Assembly: GCA_028818755.1 (NCBI GenBank)
Contig: JAPPNF010000183.1
Coordinates: 47,398-111,397, forward strand
DNA length: 64,000 nucleotides
Direction of reading: 5' to 3'
Source of the DNA: Deltaproteobacteria bacterium
Lineage (GTDB): Bacteria > Desulfobacterota > Binatia > UBA9968 > JAJDTQ01
Positions 25,261 through 40,029 of the stretch are shown here, piece after piece (the stretch's first letter is position 1; each line of letters opens with the position of its first letter). A program made the translations under genes and the position numbers. A model generated the notes under the pieces. That model was given only the letters and a program-made list of their open reading frames with translations. It did no database searches and was not told the DNA's origin.

Positions 25261-26412
25261 TCAGGACCGATCTTCCGGCAACGTAGCGAGTGGCAGCACC
25301 AGTTGCACCAACTCCACCTGCCGGGAGATACCGTGCTTGTCCAAGATCCGTTTGACGTGCCAGCGGATGGTGTTCTCGGTCCGGCCCGTCGCGATGGCGA
25401 TGTCGCGGATGGTTTTTCCTTCAGCCAACAACACCGCAACGTAGGACTCGGCCTTTGTAAGGCCGAGTGCGGCGGCCACCAAGGACGGATCAACGACCAC
25501 CCGGGTCGTCGGATCGACCACCAGCACAAGCGCGGCGATACGGCGAGGACGTACGTTCGGTTGTCCTTCGACCGTAGGACTGATGTGCAACGCGAGCCGC
25601 GGGAAGAGAAGCGGTTGTCCCACCACCATCGAGCCGCTGACGCCCTGGCGGCCGAAAGAGGGGAGGGCACGCGCCACGAGCCTCTGGAGTTCGGCGTCGT
25701 CTACGGGCGAGAACGCGTGTAGTAAACCGCCCCGGTCGACCAACCCGTCGCCCTTACACAGCAGTTCACGGGCACGGTCATTGGTCTCCACGATCCGTCC
25801 GCTCCGGTCCAGTTGGATGACGCCGATCCGCGTGTTGTCGAGTAGCTTGGCGAAGGACGAGCCAAGCGCGTCGGCATCGACCAACGCCTGCCTCATGCGG
25901 ATGAATTGACGTATGTGGGGTATCAAACCCTTGATCGTCTCGACCTGGGCGGACGACCAGCGGTCCCCCTTGACGGGCTCCTCGAACATCCACCCGATGT
26001 GCGAACCTCCCGGGCCGTGGAGATGCACATATACGCTGTTCTGGGCGTTAAAAAGGGGCAACGCTTCGTTGTAGACCCGGGAGGTCGTCATCTCCGCGGG
26101 GGAATAGAGCGAGGATATATGGGCCGGTTGGCTGTCAGGCAATTGCAGAGCGCGAGGGATGCGTTCATCCAACGGATAGTAGACATCAAAATATAGGTGC
26201 TCCAGCTCCGTCTGGCGTTGCCCCTCCGAGCAAATCCACCCAAAGAGGGCCTTGGCTCTTTCCGGAGGGCCTCCATCCATGGCCCCCAGGAAACTACCCT
26301 TGACCGCGCAGGCTTCATCGATCAGGGCAGAGGTTTCCGGCCAGCGAAAGTCGTCCAACGCCGCTTCGTGCAAAGACGAGAGGATCCGCTGATACAGCTC
26401 TTCTTGGCTCAC
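25261..26412 (-). CDS. LuxR-family helix-turn-helix regulator with PAS-like sensor
   Basis: 383 residues from GTG 26412, which has GGGAG 5 bases upstream; a TTG frame start at 26523 would add 37 residues. The N-terminal half (LYQRILSSLHEAALDDFRWPETSALIDEACAVKGSFL) is a sensor region common in this regulator group. A PAS-like segment follows (GVIQLDRSGRIVETNDRARELL, about 205-230). The C-terminal HTH is LGLTKAESYVAVLLAEGKTIRDIAIATGRTENTIRWHVKRILDKHGISRQVELV, a clear LuxR/GerE DNA-binding domain. Likely target: its own region or the small secreted protein downstream; not proven. Confidence 0.85.
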   Translation of the reverse strand: MSQEELYQRILSSLHEAALDDFRWPETSALIDEACAVKGSFLGAMDGGPPERAKALFGWICSEGQRQTELEHLYFDVYYPLDERIPRALQLPDSQPAHISSLYSPAEMTTSRVYNEALPLFNAQNSVYVHLHGPGGSHIGWMFEEPVKGDRWSSAQVETIKGLIPHIRQFIRMRQALVDADALGSSFAKLLDNTRIGVIQLDRSGRIVETNDRARELLCKGDGLVDRGGLLHAFSPVDDAELQRLVARALPSFGRQGVSGSMVVGQPLLFPRLALHISPTVEGQPNVRPRRIAALVLVVDPTTRVVVDPSLVAAALGLTKAESYVAVLLAEGKTIRDIAIATGRTENTIRWHVKRILDKHGISRQVELVQLVLPLATLPEDRS

Positions 26413-26793
26413 TGCAACTCCCAGGGACAAGCGCCTCCGCGTCGACGCTCCTTTGGTGAGAGCCTCGCCTAACGGATTCTGAGGTGCCGATTCCTCAGCA
26501 CTGCTACCGCTCTGCTCCGCCAACGGTGGGGACCGTATATTAAACCAGGCCCTCGGGGACCCCCAATTTTGAGGGTGGGCATCCTACCCCGAACAGGCAG
26601 TACGCGATTAGTACGCTTCAATCAAGAACGATGTGGTACGCCTTAGTGTCAACGAAACAAGGCCGAAGTCCCCCAATGCGCGGGTGGCAAAGACGGGAGG
26701 AGTGGCGCGAATTCTTGGCGGGCGCTGTCGAAAGCGAAGCGCGTTGCGTCCCGGTTGCCCGGAACGGAAGGGCCAAAAGAAACGGAACGCCGG
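26413..26793. other. Intergenic region upstream of LuxR gene and downstream of gltD
   Basis: 381 bases (or 270 if the longer LuxR start is used). Open frames here are low-complexity shadows. I see no convincing promoter boxes, hairpin or RNA gene; it must contain the regulator's promoter. Confidence 0.4.
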
Positions 26794-28290
<1,497 letters not shown>

Positions 28291-28377
28291 AGTAACCCGG
28301 AGACGTCACCGAAAACGTCCCCTGCCCCTAGTCCCTCAACGTGTCTTGTGGCACCCGGCGCTGCGGCGAAACCCCGC

Positions 28378-28402
28378 AGGGCGACCGGCCGGCCGCCTCT
28401 AC
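28378..28402. repeat. Degenerate GTAGGGGCGACC-family palindrome between gltB and gltD
   Basis: AGGGCGACCGGCCGGCCGCCTCT retains the core GGCGACCGG/CCGGCCGCC of the family seen at 590, 11091 and 21007. It lies in the gltB-gltD gap and could modulate read-through. Confidence 0.55.
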
Positions 28403-28433
28403 GCTTCGCGGTGCGTCGATACGTAGGGTCGAC

Positions 28434-32990
<4,557 letters not shown>

Positions 32991-33337
32991 GTCGAACAGC
33001 CTATGACAAGATGGCCCGCTTCTCGTCTTGTCGATATTCGGAACAAGCCGAAATACCACAAAACGGTCCGAGTTTCAGTAGCTATCACGTTTTTGCTAAG
33101 GAGACGTCACACGGCCGCTGGCCGGTGACCGCGCGGTCTCCCCGAACGCGGCACTGAGGCGGGTCGTCGGCTCGTTCCGCCGACCTCCTACAGTCTATCA
33201 ATCTATCGGGGTTCTCGCCAAGCCCCCTACACGTAAACCGGACCGGTCGGTTCGATTGTAACCGCCTACGGAGCCGGTTCCGAAAAGACGGCCGGTCGGC
33301 TATAGAAAAGAAACACCTCAATTCTGGAGCTTTCTCG
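32991..33337. other. Divergent intergenic region gltB / molybdenum hydroxylase
   Basis: 347 bases. It must hold both promoters. A hairpin at 33162-33185 (GGTCGTCGG - CTCGTT - CCGCCGACC, one mismatch) is the only structured element I see. GGAG ahead of the 33338 ATG is its ribosome site. Confidence 0.45.
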
Positions 33338-36091
33338 ATGAAATACGTGGGCCAATCGGTACGCAGCCTGGACGCCGACGAAAAAGTGACCGGAACCGCC
33401 GTCTACACCGCGGATCTGACCATCCCGGGAATGAAATTCGCCAAGGTCGTCTGCAGTCCGCACGCGCACGCGCGTATTGACGGTTTCGAGCTCGAGGACG
33501 CGCGCGCGGTCCCCGGCGTGCGTACCATCGTGACGCATGACAGCCTCGACTTGAGCCGCATGGGGTGCATCCGCACCCTCAAGCCGTACGGGCAGGCGGT
33601 CAAGGACCGGCCGGCGCTGGCCCACGACAAGGTGCGGTTCCAGGGCGAGCCCGTGGTCATCGTGGTGGCCGACAGCGAGACCGCGGCGGTGGAGGCGGCG
33701 GCGCGGGTCGAGGTGCGCTACACCCCGCTGCCCCAGGTGTCGGAGATGAAGTCCGCCATGGAGGGCGGCACGACGGTGCACGACGCCGACTCCGGCTACG
33801 ACCGCGAGGGCGAAGACGACTTCGACCACGATTACGGCCGCAACAATTGCGGCGGCACCCACTTCGTCCAGGGCGACCCCGAGCAGGCCTTCCGCGAGGC
33901 CGCCCACGTCATCGAGGACCGCTTCACCTTCCCGTCGCTGTTCCACTATCCCATGGAGCCCCACTGCGCCATCGCCACCGTTGACGACAAGTCCGTTACC
34001 GTGCACACCTCCTCGCAGGCCCCCTTTCCGGTACGGGACGAGTTGGCGCGCATGTTCGGGCTCGAGAAAGAGCAGGTGACCGTGAAGGTCCCCTACGTCG
34101 GCGGCGGCTTCGGCTCCAAGGGGCACATCTGCGTCGAGCACCTGGCGATCCTGGCGGCCGCCGCCTCCGGGGAGACGGTGCAGCTTCGCATGTCCATGGA
34201 AGAGACCGCGTTCACCGCCCGGCGGCATCCCGCCGAGATCGAGATCCGCACGGGGCTCCGGGAGGACGGCACGCTGCTCGGCCGGGAGGCGAAAATCTAT
34301 CTCGACACCGGCGCCTATGCCGATTTCGGAATCCAGGTGACGCGCAAGGCGGCCTTCCGCTCCGTGGGGCCCTACCGGGTGGAGCACGCCCGCGCCGACT
34401 GCTACTCGGTCTACACCAACAAGGTGCCGGCCGGGGCCTTTCGCGGCATCGGCAGCGTCCAGCTCGGCTGGGCCTGCGAGGCTCACACCGACCATATCTG
34501 CACCGAGCTCGGCTACGACCCCATGGAGTTCCGCCTCAAGAACCTGCTGCGGGCCGGCGAGAAATACGTCCTCGGCGGGCCGCCGCTGGACGGCAGCCCG
34601 CACGGAGCGCTGACGGCCTGCCAGGATCTCTTCGAGAAGACCCGCCGCGCGCGGGCGCCCGAGTCGCTGGCGCGACCCGGCGAGATGGTCGGCACCGGCG
34701 TCGCCTGCGCCATCAAGGACCTCTCCACCACCCAGTACAACGCCCGGATCGTGTTCGAGGACGACGCCACCTTCACCGTGCACGCCAACGCCCCGGAGAT
34801 CGGCGGCGGCGCCAAGACGGTGCTGGCCCAGACCGCCGCAGAGGCGCTCGGCGTGGGCATCGACCGGATCACCATCGCGCCGTACGACACCAGCACCACG
34901 CCCGGCGCCTCCGGCGTCTACGGAAGCCGCATTACCGTGCTCATGGGCAACGCGGTGAAGCGCGCGTCCGAGGAGTTGCGGGAACTGCTGCTGCAACAGG
35001 CGGCGTCCCTGACCGACCGGGACGTCCGGGACCTCTCGCTGGAAGACGACGCTTTCTCGAGCGAAGGCGAGCCGGTGATGACCCTGGATGAGCTGGCGGA
35101 AAGGACCACGGGGACCCTTGTGGGCCGCGGCATGGACAAGGCCCTCACCCGCGACCGCATCGACATCCGCACCTGGGAGATCAACGCCGGCATCGCGGTG
35201 ATGGCGGTGGATTCGGAAACCGGCAGGGTGCGCTGCCTGAGCTATGTCTCCTCGGCCGACATCGGGCAGGCCATGCACCCGCTCCGGTGTGAGGGGCAGG
35301 AACAGGGCTCGATCATGTTCGGCATTGGGAACACGCTCACCGAGGAACAGGTGTTCGACGGCGCCCTGCTGCTCAACCCCAGCGCCATCGACTACGCCCT
35401 GCCGCGGTTCAAGAACCTGCCGGCGGTCCTCGACTCCGTCCTGATCGAGAACCAGGACGGCCCCGGCCCCTTCGGCAGCAAGGGCATGGCCGAGGGCGGC
35501 CTGGCCCCGGTGGCGCCGGCCATCGCGGCCGCCTTGCGGCAGGCCGTGGGCATCGTCGTCCATGACCTGCCCATGAACCCCGAACGGGTGTACCGGCTGA
35601 TGGACGCTGCTACCGGCATGGAGTCACAGGTGCTGGCCGCGCTGAGGGACCTCGAGGTCTCCTACGAACTCGTTCACATCGACCCCGAGTTCGCGGACAC
35701 CGCGGACTTCTGCGAAAAGTACGGCTACCCGCTGGAAACCAGCGGCAACACCATCGTCGTGGCCTCCAAACGCGGCGAGAAGAAGTACTGCGCCTGCATC
35801 GTGCAGGCTACCGCGCGGCTCGACGTAAACCACACGGTCAAGCGGCTGATGGGCGTGTCGAGGGCGTCCTTCGCATCCGCGGAGGAGACCATGGAGCTCA
35901 CCGGGATGATGATCGGCGGCGTCACCGCGTTCGCCCTGCCTCCGGACCTCCCGGTCTACGCCGACCCCAACCTGCGGTCGCAGGAGTACGTCATCCTCGG
36001 TTCCGGCAGCCGCTCATCCAAGCTCAAGATCCCGCCCCAGGACCTCGGCAAGATACCCGGCGTGCAGTTCGTCGACGGGCTGGCGATGTAG
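33338..36091 (+). CDS. Molybdenum hydroxylase large subunit fused to a YbaK/ProX tRNA-editing domain
   Basis: 917 residues. Residues 1-750 are a xanthine dehydrogenase/aldehyde oxidase molybdopterin subunit: a/b hammerhead domain (LDADEKVTGTAVYTADL...), MoCo-binding parts with VPYVGGGFGSKGHICVEHLA, AGAFRGIGSVQLGWACEAHTD, and active-site Glu in FGSKGMAEGGLAPVAPAIAAAL. Residues about 752-917 (ESQVLAALRDLEVSYELVHI...GNTIVVASKRGEKKYCACIVQATARLDVNHTVKRLMG...MMIGGVTAFALP...YVILGSGSRSSKLKIPP) match YbaK/EbsC, which deacylates mischarged Cys- or Ala-tRNA(Pro). The frame is continuous through the junction (...DAATGMESQV...). No FeS or FAD subunit gene is adjacent, unlike the trio at 38628-42342. Confidence 0.85.
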   Translation: MKYVGQSVRSLDADEKVTGTAVYTADLTIPGMKFAKVVCSPHAHARIDGFELEDARAVPGVRTIVTHDSLDLSRMGCIRTLKPYGQAVKDRPALAHDKVRFQGEPVVIVVADSETAAVEAAARVEVRYTPLPQVSEMKSAMEGGTTVHDADSGYDREGEDDFDHDYGRNNCGGTHFVQGDPEQAFREAAHVIEDRFTFPSLFHYPMEPHCAIATVDDKSVTVHTSSQAPFPVRDELARMFGLEKEQVTVKVPYVGGGFGSKGHICVEHLAILAAAASGETVQLRMSMEETAFTARRHPAEIEIRTGLREDGTLLGREAKIYLDTGAYADFGIQVTRKAAFRSVGPYRVEHARADCYSVYTNKVPAGAFRGIGSVQLGWACEAHTDHICTELGYDPMEFRLKNLLRAGEKYVLGGPPLDGSPHGALTACQDLFEKTRRARAPESLARPGEMVGTGVACAIKDLSTTQYNARIVFEDDATFTVHANAPEIGGGAKTVLAQTAAEALGVGIDRITIAPYDTSTTPGASGVYGSRITVLMGNAVKRASEELRELLLQQAASLTDRDVRDLSLEDDAFSSEGEPVMTLDELAERTTGTLVGRGMDKALTRDRIDIRTWEINAGIAVMAVDSETGRVRCLSYVSSADIGQAMHPLRCEGQEQGSIMFGIGNTLTEEQVFDGALLLNPSAIDYALPRFKNLPAVLDSVLIENQDGPGPFGSKGMAEGGLAPVAPAIAAALRQAVGIVVHDLPMNPERVYRLMDAATGMESQVLAALRDLEVSYELVHIDPEFADTADFCEKYGYPLETSGNTIVVASKRGEKKYCACIVQATARLDVNHTVKRLMGVSRASFASAEETMELTGMMIGGVTAFALPPDLPVYADPNLRSQEYVILGSGSRSSKLKIPPQDLGKIPGVQFVDGLAM

Positions 36092-36173
36092 CGCCGGAGG
36101 CGTCACGGTCGGCGTACATGCGCCGCTACGTCAATCGTTTGGCGTTCGGGCCAAGAAACGATAAACTGGCGGA

Positions 36174-36365
36174 ATGGCTCAACCACGAACCACGTTTGCC
36201 AAGCGGCAACGGGAACGCGCCAAACAAGAGAAGAAAGAGGAGAAGGCTCGGCGGCGCGCCGAACGCAGGGAAGCGCGACAGGATCGGGTGGAACGCGACG
36301 ACGATGTCGACCCCGACATCGCGGACATCGTCCCCGGTCCGCAGCCCCCTATCGAGGACCTCTAG
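36174..36365 (+). CDS. Small highly charged conserved protein
   Basis: 63 residues: a Lys/Arg/Glu-rich helix (TFAKRQRERAKQEKKEEKARRRAERREARQDR) followed by an acidic end DVDPDIADIVPGPQPPIEDL. I recall the combination of TFAKRQ-x-RAKQEKK and PDIAxIVPGPQPP as a small orphan family spread over several proteobacterial groups, function unknown. It may bind nucleic acid. It precedes the RRM gene, so an RNA-related role is plausible. The frame at 36118-36384 is another phase over the same DNA and is not used. Confidence 0.6.
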   Translation: MAQPRTTFAKRQRERAKQEKKEEKARRRAERREARQDRVERDDDVDPDIADIVPGPQPPIEDL

Positions 36366-36472
36366 TCCCGCGCCGGCCGTGTAGCCGTCTACCGATCTCA
36401 TCCCCGGTTCACTATCGGTGTCCCGTCACCGTAGCGGCGCGACGAGCAGTTGCGACCAAGGCAACCGTCCCG

Positions 36473-36501
36473 TTGACACGCACACCGGATGCCGTTAAAG
36501 T
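36473..36501 (+). promoter_or_regulatory. Sigma-70-type promoter for the RRM gene
   Basis: TTGACA at 36473-36478 matches the -35 consensus exactly. TAAAGT at 36496-36501 is the -10 with a 17-base spacer. Transcription would start near 36508, giving a leader of about 160 bases before the RRM ATG. Confidence 0.65.
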
Positions 36502-36668
36502 CTCCCTATTCAAACTGTGTTCCAGCCTAATCTTCCCAGCGAAACACTCGTCCCAAGCAAAACCCCATCACGTGCCGTGAAAGACGCATGTTCTTGCCCA
36601 ATGCGGCGATCCGATTCTCGGGGTCGAACAGACTGGTTTTCTTTTGTCTCAACCATTGGAGGAAGAAC

Positions 36669-36992
36669 ATGAGCCAGAAATTGTACGTGGGCGGTTTGCC
36701 CTATTCCGTGACTGACGGCCAACTCGAGGAGCTCTTCGCCGAGCACGGGACGGTGGAGTCCGCGAGAGTCATCGCGGACAAGTTTACCGCCCAGTCGCGC
36801 GGCTTCGGTTTCGTGGAGATGGGCTCGGGTGAAGATGGACAGAAAGCCATTGACGCCCTTAATGGAAAAGAGTTCCAGGGCCGCACGCTGACGGTCAACG
36901 AGGCGCGCCCGCAGGAGAGAAGGTCCGGCTTCGGCAACGGAGGCGGCGGCGGCAACAGGCGGTCGGGTGGAGGCAGAGGAGGCCGCTGGTAA
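36669..36992 (+). CDS. Single-RRM RNA-binding protein with Gly/Arg-rich tail
   Basis: 107 residues. RNP2 is KLYVGGLPYSVTD at the N-terminus and RNP1 is SRGFGFVEMGS near residue 45, the hallmark aromatic residues for single-stranded RNA. The C-terminal tail (FGNGGGGGNRRSGGGRGGRW) is an RGG-type low-complexity region. The ATG is preceded by GGAGGAAG. Bacterial RRM proteins of this type (cyanobacterial Rbp-like) are often cold-induced. A DEAD-box helicase follows downstream. The long leader suggests post-transcriptional control. Confidence 0.92.
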   Translation: MSQKLYVGGLPYSVTDGQLEELFAEHGTVESARVIADKFTAQSRGFGFVEMGSGEDGQKAIDALNGKEFQGRTLTVNEARPQERRSGFGNGGGGGNRRSGGGRGGRW

Positions 36993-37021
36993 CGCAAACC
37001 ATCCACGCACCAAAGATCCGG

Positions 37022-37069
37022 CTTGGCGGTCCCGTTCCCACGAAGGGATGGTGACCGCCAGGCCGCCAA
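37022..37069 (+). promoter_or_regulatory. Mutually exclusive hairpins between RRM and helicase genes
   Basis: CTTGGCGGTC (37022-37031) can pair with GACCGCCAGG (37053-37062) in a 10-base stem, or its TTGGCGG part with CCGCCAA at 37063-37069 in a perfect 7-base stem. The two pairings overlap, as in an RNA switch or attenuator. It lies in the 152-base gap upstream of the helicase. No T run follows. Regulatory role is inference. Confidence 0.35.
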
Positions 37070-37144
37070 ACCAGGCGGAAACCGTACACCGTCACCCTCG
37101 AGCGGTTCCTCCCCGGGACCGCCTTCCCACAAAAGAAATCCTCT

Positions 37145-38446
37145 ATGTCAAATTCAGACGGCACATCTTTCGACACATTCGGGTTGTCCGCTCCCTTGCT
37201 CAAGGACCTGTCCAGGGTCGGTTTCGTCGCCCCCACGCCGATTCAGGCAAAGGCACTGCCCCCGGCCCTCGAAGGCCGCGACGTCCTCGGTTGCGCGCAG
37301 ACCGGAACCGGCAAGACCGCCGCCTTCGTCATCCCCATGGTGGAGCGGCTGGCGGGCTCGCCCGAGGGGCCACCTCGCGGACTGATCCTGGCGCCCACGC
37401 GCGAGTTGGCGTTCCAGATCCAGGAGACCATCGACGACCTCGGGCGCTCGTTGCACGTCTATGCCACCACGGTGGTGGGCGGCGCCGACGTCCAGGCGCA
37501 ACTACGCGGGCTCAAGCAGCACCCCGAGATCATCGTGGCGACGCCGGGCCGGCTGCTCGACCTCATGTGGGACGGCCACATCGACCTGAGAGAGGTGGAG
37601 GTGGTGGTGCTCGACGAGGCGGACCGCATGCTCGACATGGGGTTCGCCGATCAACTGAACCAGATCATCGACGCGCTGCCGCCGGGACGCCAGAGCTTCC
37701 TCTACTCGGCGACCCTGCCCACGGACCTGGAAGAGTTGGTGCGCATGTCGTTGCGCGACCCGTTCCACGCCGTTGTGGCCAAGCCGGCGACCCCGGCGGA
37801 CGGCGTCACCCACACGCTTCACAAGACCACGCCGGGCGCCAAGACGTCGCTGCTGCTCTCGCTCCTCAAGGACGGCAGCGAGTCGGTGCTGGTCTTCACC
37901 CGCACCAAGAGCCGCGCCGACCTCATCGCTGAAACCCTGCGGCGCAACGGCCACCGGGCCGCGGAGATCCACGGCAACCTGTCGCTGGAGCGGCGCCGCG
38001 CAGCCCTCGAGGGATTCCGGCGGCGGCGCCACCGGATCCTGGTGGCCACCGACATCGCCGCCCGGGGCCTGGACATCGACGACATCGGCCACGTGATCAA
38101 CTACGACCTCCCCTACACCCCTGAAGACTACGTGCACCGCATCGGCCGCACCGCCCGGATGACCGCGGTGGGCCGGGCCACGAGCTTCGCCACTGCCGCG
38201 GACGCCCAGTCGGTGCGGGCCATCGAGTCGATCCTGGGACGATCGATCCCCCGTCCCGCGGACAGCCAACCGGACAGGAAGCGGCGTGGCCGCAAGGAAA
38301 GCCCCGAAACCGCCGAGGCCAAACGGGTGCGGCCGGCCGGCAAGCGCCGCCGCCCCCGGAAGCGCAGCGGTCGACCGGGCGGTCCAGCCGAGCACAGTGC
38401 GGAAGCAGCAGCCCGTCACGCGGCGCCCGTGACCGAACAACCCTGA
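37145..38446 (+). CDS. DEAD-box ATP-dependent RNA helicase (RhlE-like)
   Basis: 433 residues with the full motif set: Q motif GFVAPTPIQAKALP, Walker A AQTGTGKTA near 52, PTRELA, DEAD as VLDEADRMLDMGF near 155, SAT as YSATLP, and ARGLDIDDIGHVINYDLP...HRIGRTAR in the second RecA domain. A C-terminal basic tail (KRRRPRKRSGRPGG) would bind RNA. It is 152 bases after the RRM gene in the same direction. The two probably act together in RNA structure remodelling, for example under cold stress. Confidence 0.95.
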   Translation: MSNSDGTSFDTFGLSAPLLKDLSRVGFVAPTPIQAKALPPALEGRDVLGCAQTGTGKTAAFVIPMVERLAGSPEGPPRGLILAPTRELAFQIQETIDDLGRSLHVYATTVVGGADVQAQLRGLKQHPEIIVATPGRLLDLMWDGHIDLREVEVVVLDEADRMLDMGFADQLNQIIDALPPGRQSFLYSATLPTDLEELVRMSLRDPFHAVVAKPATPADGVTHTLHKTTPGAKTSLLLSLLKDGSESVLVFTRTKSRADLIAETLRRNGHRAAEIHGNLSLERRRAALEGFRRRRHRILVATDIAARGLDIDDIGHVINYDLPYTPEDYVHRIGRTARMTAVGRATSFATAADAQSVRAIESILGRSIPRPADSQPDRKRRGRKESPETAEAKRVRPAGKRRRPRKRSGRPGGPAEHSAEAAARHAAPVTEQP

Positions 38447-38565
38447 CCGCACCTCCCATACCCTTGACGAAAACGAGCGGGAGTGCTTGAAGTCGGTTGG
38501 CGGAAACCTGCAGGACACGCTTTCTCAAACCCCTCCCTGAAATCGCGCGACACCGGGAAACGTCC

Positions 38566-38583
38566 TTCCCGCGCAAGCGGGAA
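38566..38583. repeat. Dispersed TTCCCGC-loop-GCGGGAA palindrome
   Basis: TTCCCGC - GCAA - GCGGGAA followed by TCCATG, a copy of a widespread environmental-genome repeat, located just before the CoxS-like gene. Confidence 0.7.
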
Positions 38584-38627
38584 TCCATGCGGGGCGGGGC
38601 GAAGGAAACACGGCAAACGAGGAATCC

Positions 38628-39104
38628 ATGGAACACCCCGCAATACCCATCAACGTCACCGTAAACGGAAAGACTCACGAGGCCGAGGTGGAGCCGCGGC
38701 ACCTGCTGGTGCATTTCCTGCGCGAGGACCTCGGTCTCACCGGCACCCACGTGGGCTGCGACACGAGCCAGTGCGGCGCGTGCACGGTGCACCTGAATGG
38801 TCTGGCGGTGAAGTCCTGCACGATGCTTGCGGTCCAGGCCGACGGCGGTGAGGTCACCACTATCGAGGGGCTGGCCGACGGCACCGACCTGCACCCCGTA
38901 CAGGCGGCCTTCCAGGAAGAGCACGGCCTCCAGTGCGGCTACTGCACCCCGGGCATGGTGATGACCGCCACGCACCTGCTGGAGACCCAACCCGATCCCG
39001 ACGACGACGCCATCAAGCACGCCCTGGAAGGCAACCTGTGCCGCTGCACCGGTTACGTGAACATCATCAAGGCCATCCGCGCGGCGGCCCAGCAAGTGAG
39101 GTAA
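38628..39104 (+). CDS. CoxS-like 2Fe-2S subunit of a molybdenum hydroxylase
   Basis: 158 residues with two [2Fe-2S] clusters: plant-type [15 protein letters not shown] near 45 and the C-terminal [10 protein letters not shown]...CRCTGYVNI. It feeds electrons from the molybdopterin subunit. First gene of the small/medium/large operon with 4 bases to the FAD gene. Confidence 0.95.
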   Translation: MEHPAIPINVTVNGKTHEAEVEPRHLLVHFLREDLGLTGTHVGCDTSQCGACTVHLNGLAVKSCTMLAVQADGGEVTTIEGLADGTDLHPVQAAFQEEHGLQCGYCTPGMVMTATHLLETQPDPDDDAIKHALEGNLCRCTGYVNIIKAIRAAAQQVR

Positions 39105-39108
39105 CAGC

Positions 39109-39969
39109 ATGCATCCAGCCAGCTTCGGATACCACGCACCGGGCTCCCTGGAGGAAGCCTTCGGTCTATTGCGGCAGCACGGCGAGGACGCCAAGCTGCT
39201 GGCCGGAGGACACAGTCTGCTACCGGCCATGAAGCTCCGGCTGACCCAGCCCGAGGTGCTCATCGACCTGAGCCGGATCCCCGGCCTGAACGGCATCCGG
39301 CAGGACGGCGACACGCTGGTCATCGGCGCCCTGACCACGCATACCGAGGTCAGCACTTCCGAAGACGTGCGTCGGTTGCTGCCGGGGCTGGCTGACACGG
39401 CCTCGGTCATCGGCGACCTGCAGGTGCGGAACCGCGGCACCATGGGCGGCAGCGTCGCCCACGCCGATCCCGGCGCCGATCTCCCGGTGACCCTCACGGC
39501 GCTGAACGCGTCGTTCGTGCTGACCTCGGCCGAGGGCGAGCGCACAATGGCGGCGGACGAATTCTTCGTGGACTTCTTCACAACCGCGCTGGAGCCCAAC
39601 GAGATCCTCACGTCCATACGGATACCGTTGCCGTCCACGCCGGTGCGGACGAGCTACGCCAAGCTGCCGCACCCGGCCTCGGGCTACGTGGTGGTGAGCG
39701 CGGCAGCGGCGCTGAGCGTGGACGGCGGCGCGTGCACCGGCGCGCGGGTGGTGCTGGGCGGCGTGGGTGGAACGCCGCATCGGGCCACGGGGACGGAAGC
39801 CGCCCTGGAAGGACAGGCGCTCACGCCGGAAACGATGGCGGCGGCGGCCCAACGGGCCGCGGAGGGCATCGATCCGCACGCGGATTCCTACGCGGACGAG
39901 GACTACAAGCGCCACATGGCGGTGGTCTACGCCGGGCGCGCCATCGAGGCCGCGGCGGCGCGGGCATAG
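39109..39969 (+). CDS. CoxM-like FAD-binding subunit of a molybdenum hydroxylase
   Basis: 286 residues. The FAD motifs are LLAGGHSLLPAMKLRL near 35 and the VRNRGTMGGSVAHADPGADLP segment near 105, characteristic of the CO/xanthine dehydrogenase FAD subunit. It follows the 2Fe-2S gene by 4 bases and precedes the molybdopterin subunit gene by 60 bases. Confidence 0.95.
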   Translation: MHPASFGYHAPGSLEEAFGLLRQHGEDAKLLAGGHSLLPAMKLRLTQPEVLIDLSRIPGLNGIRQDGDTLVIGALTTHTEVSTSEDVRRLLPGLADTASVIGDLQVRNRGTMGGSVAHADPGADLPVTLTALNASFVLTSAEGERTMAADEFFVDFFTTALEPNEILTSIRIPLPSTPVRTSYAKLPHPASGYVVVSAAAALSVDGGACTGARVVLGGVGGTPHRATGTEAALEGQALTPETMAAAAQRAAEGIDPHADSYADEDYKRHMAVVYAGRAIEAAAARA

Positions 39970-40029
39970 ACGTTCGGGGAACGGCGTCAAGGGAGCCGCG
40001 AATCACACCCAAACCTTCGAGGACCATCC

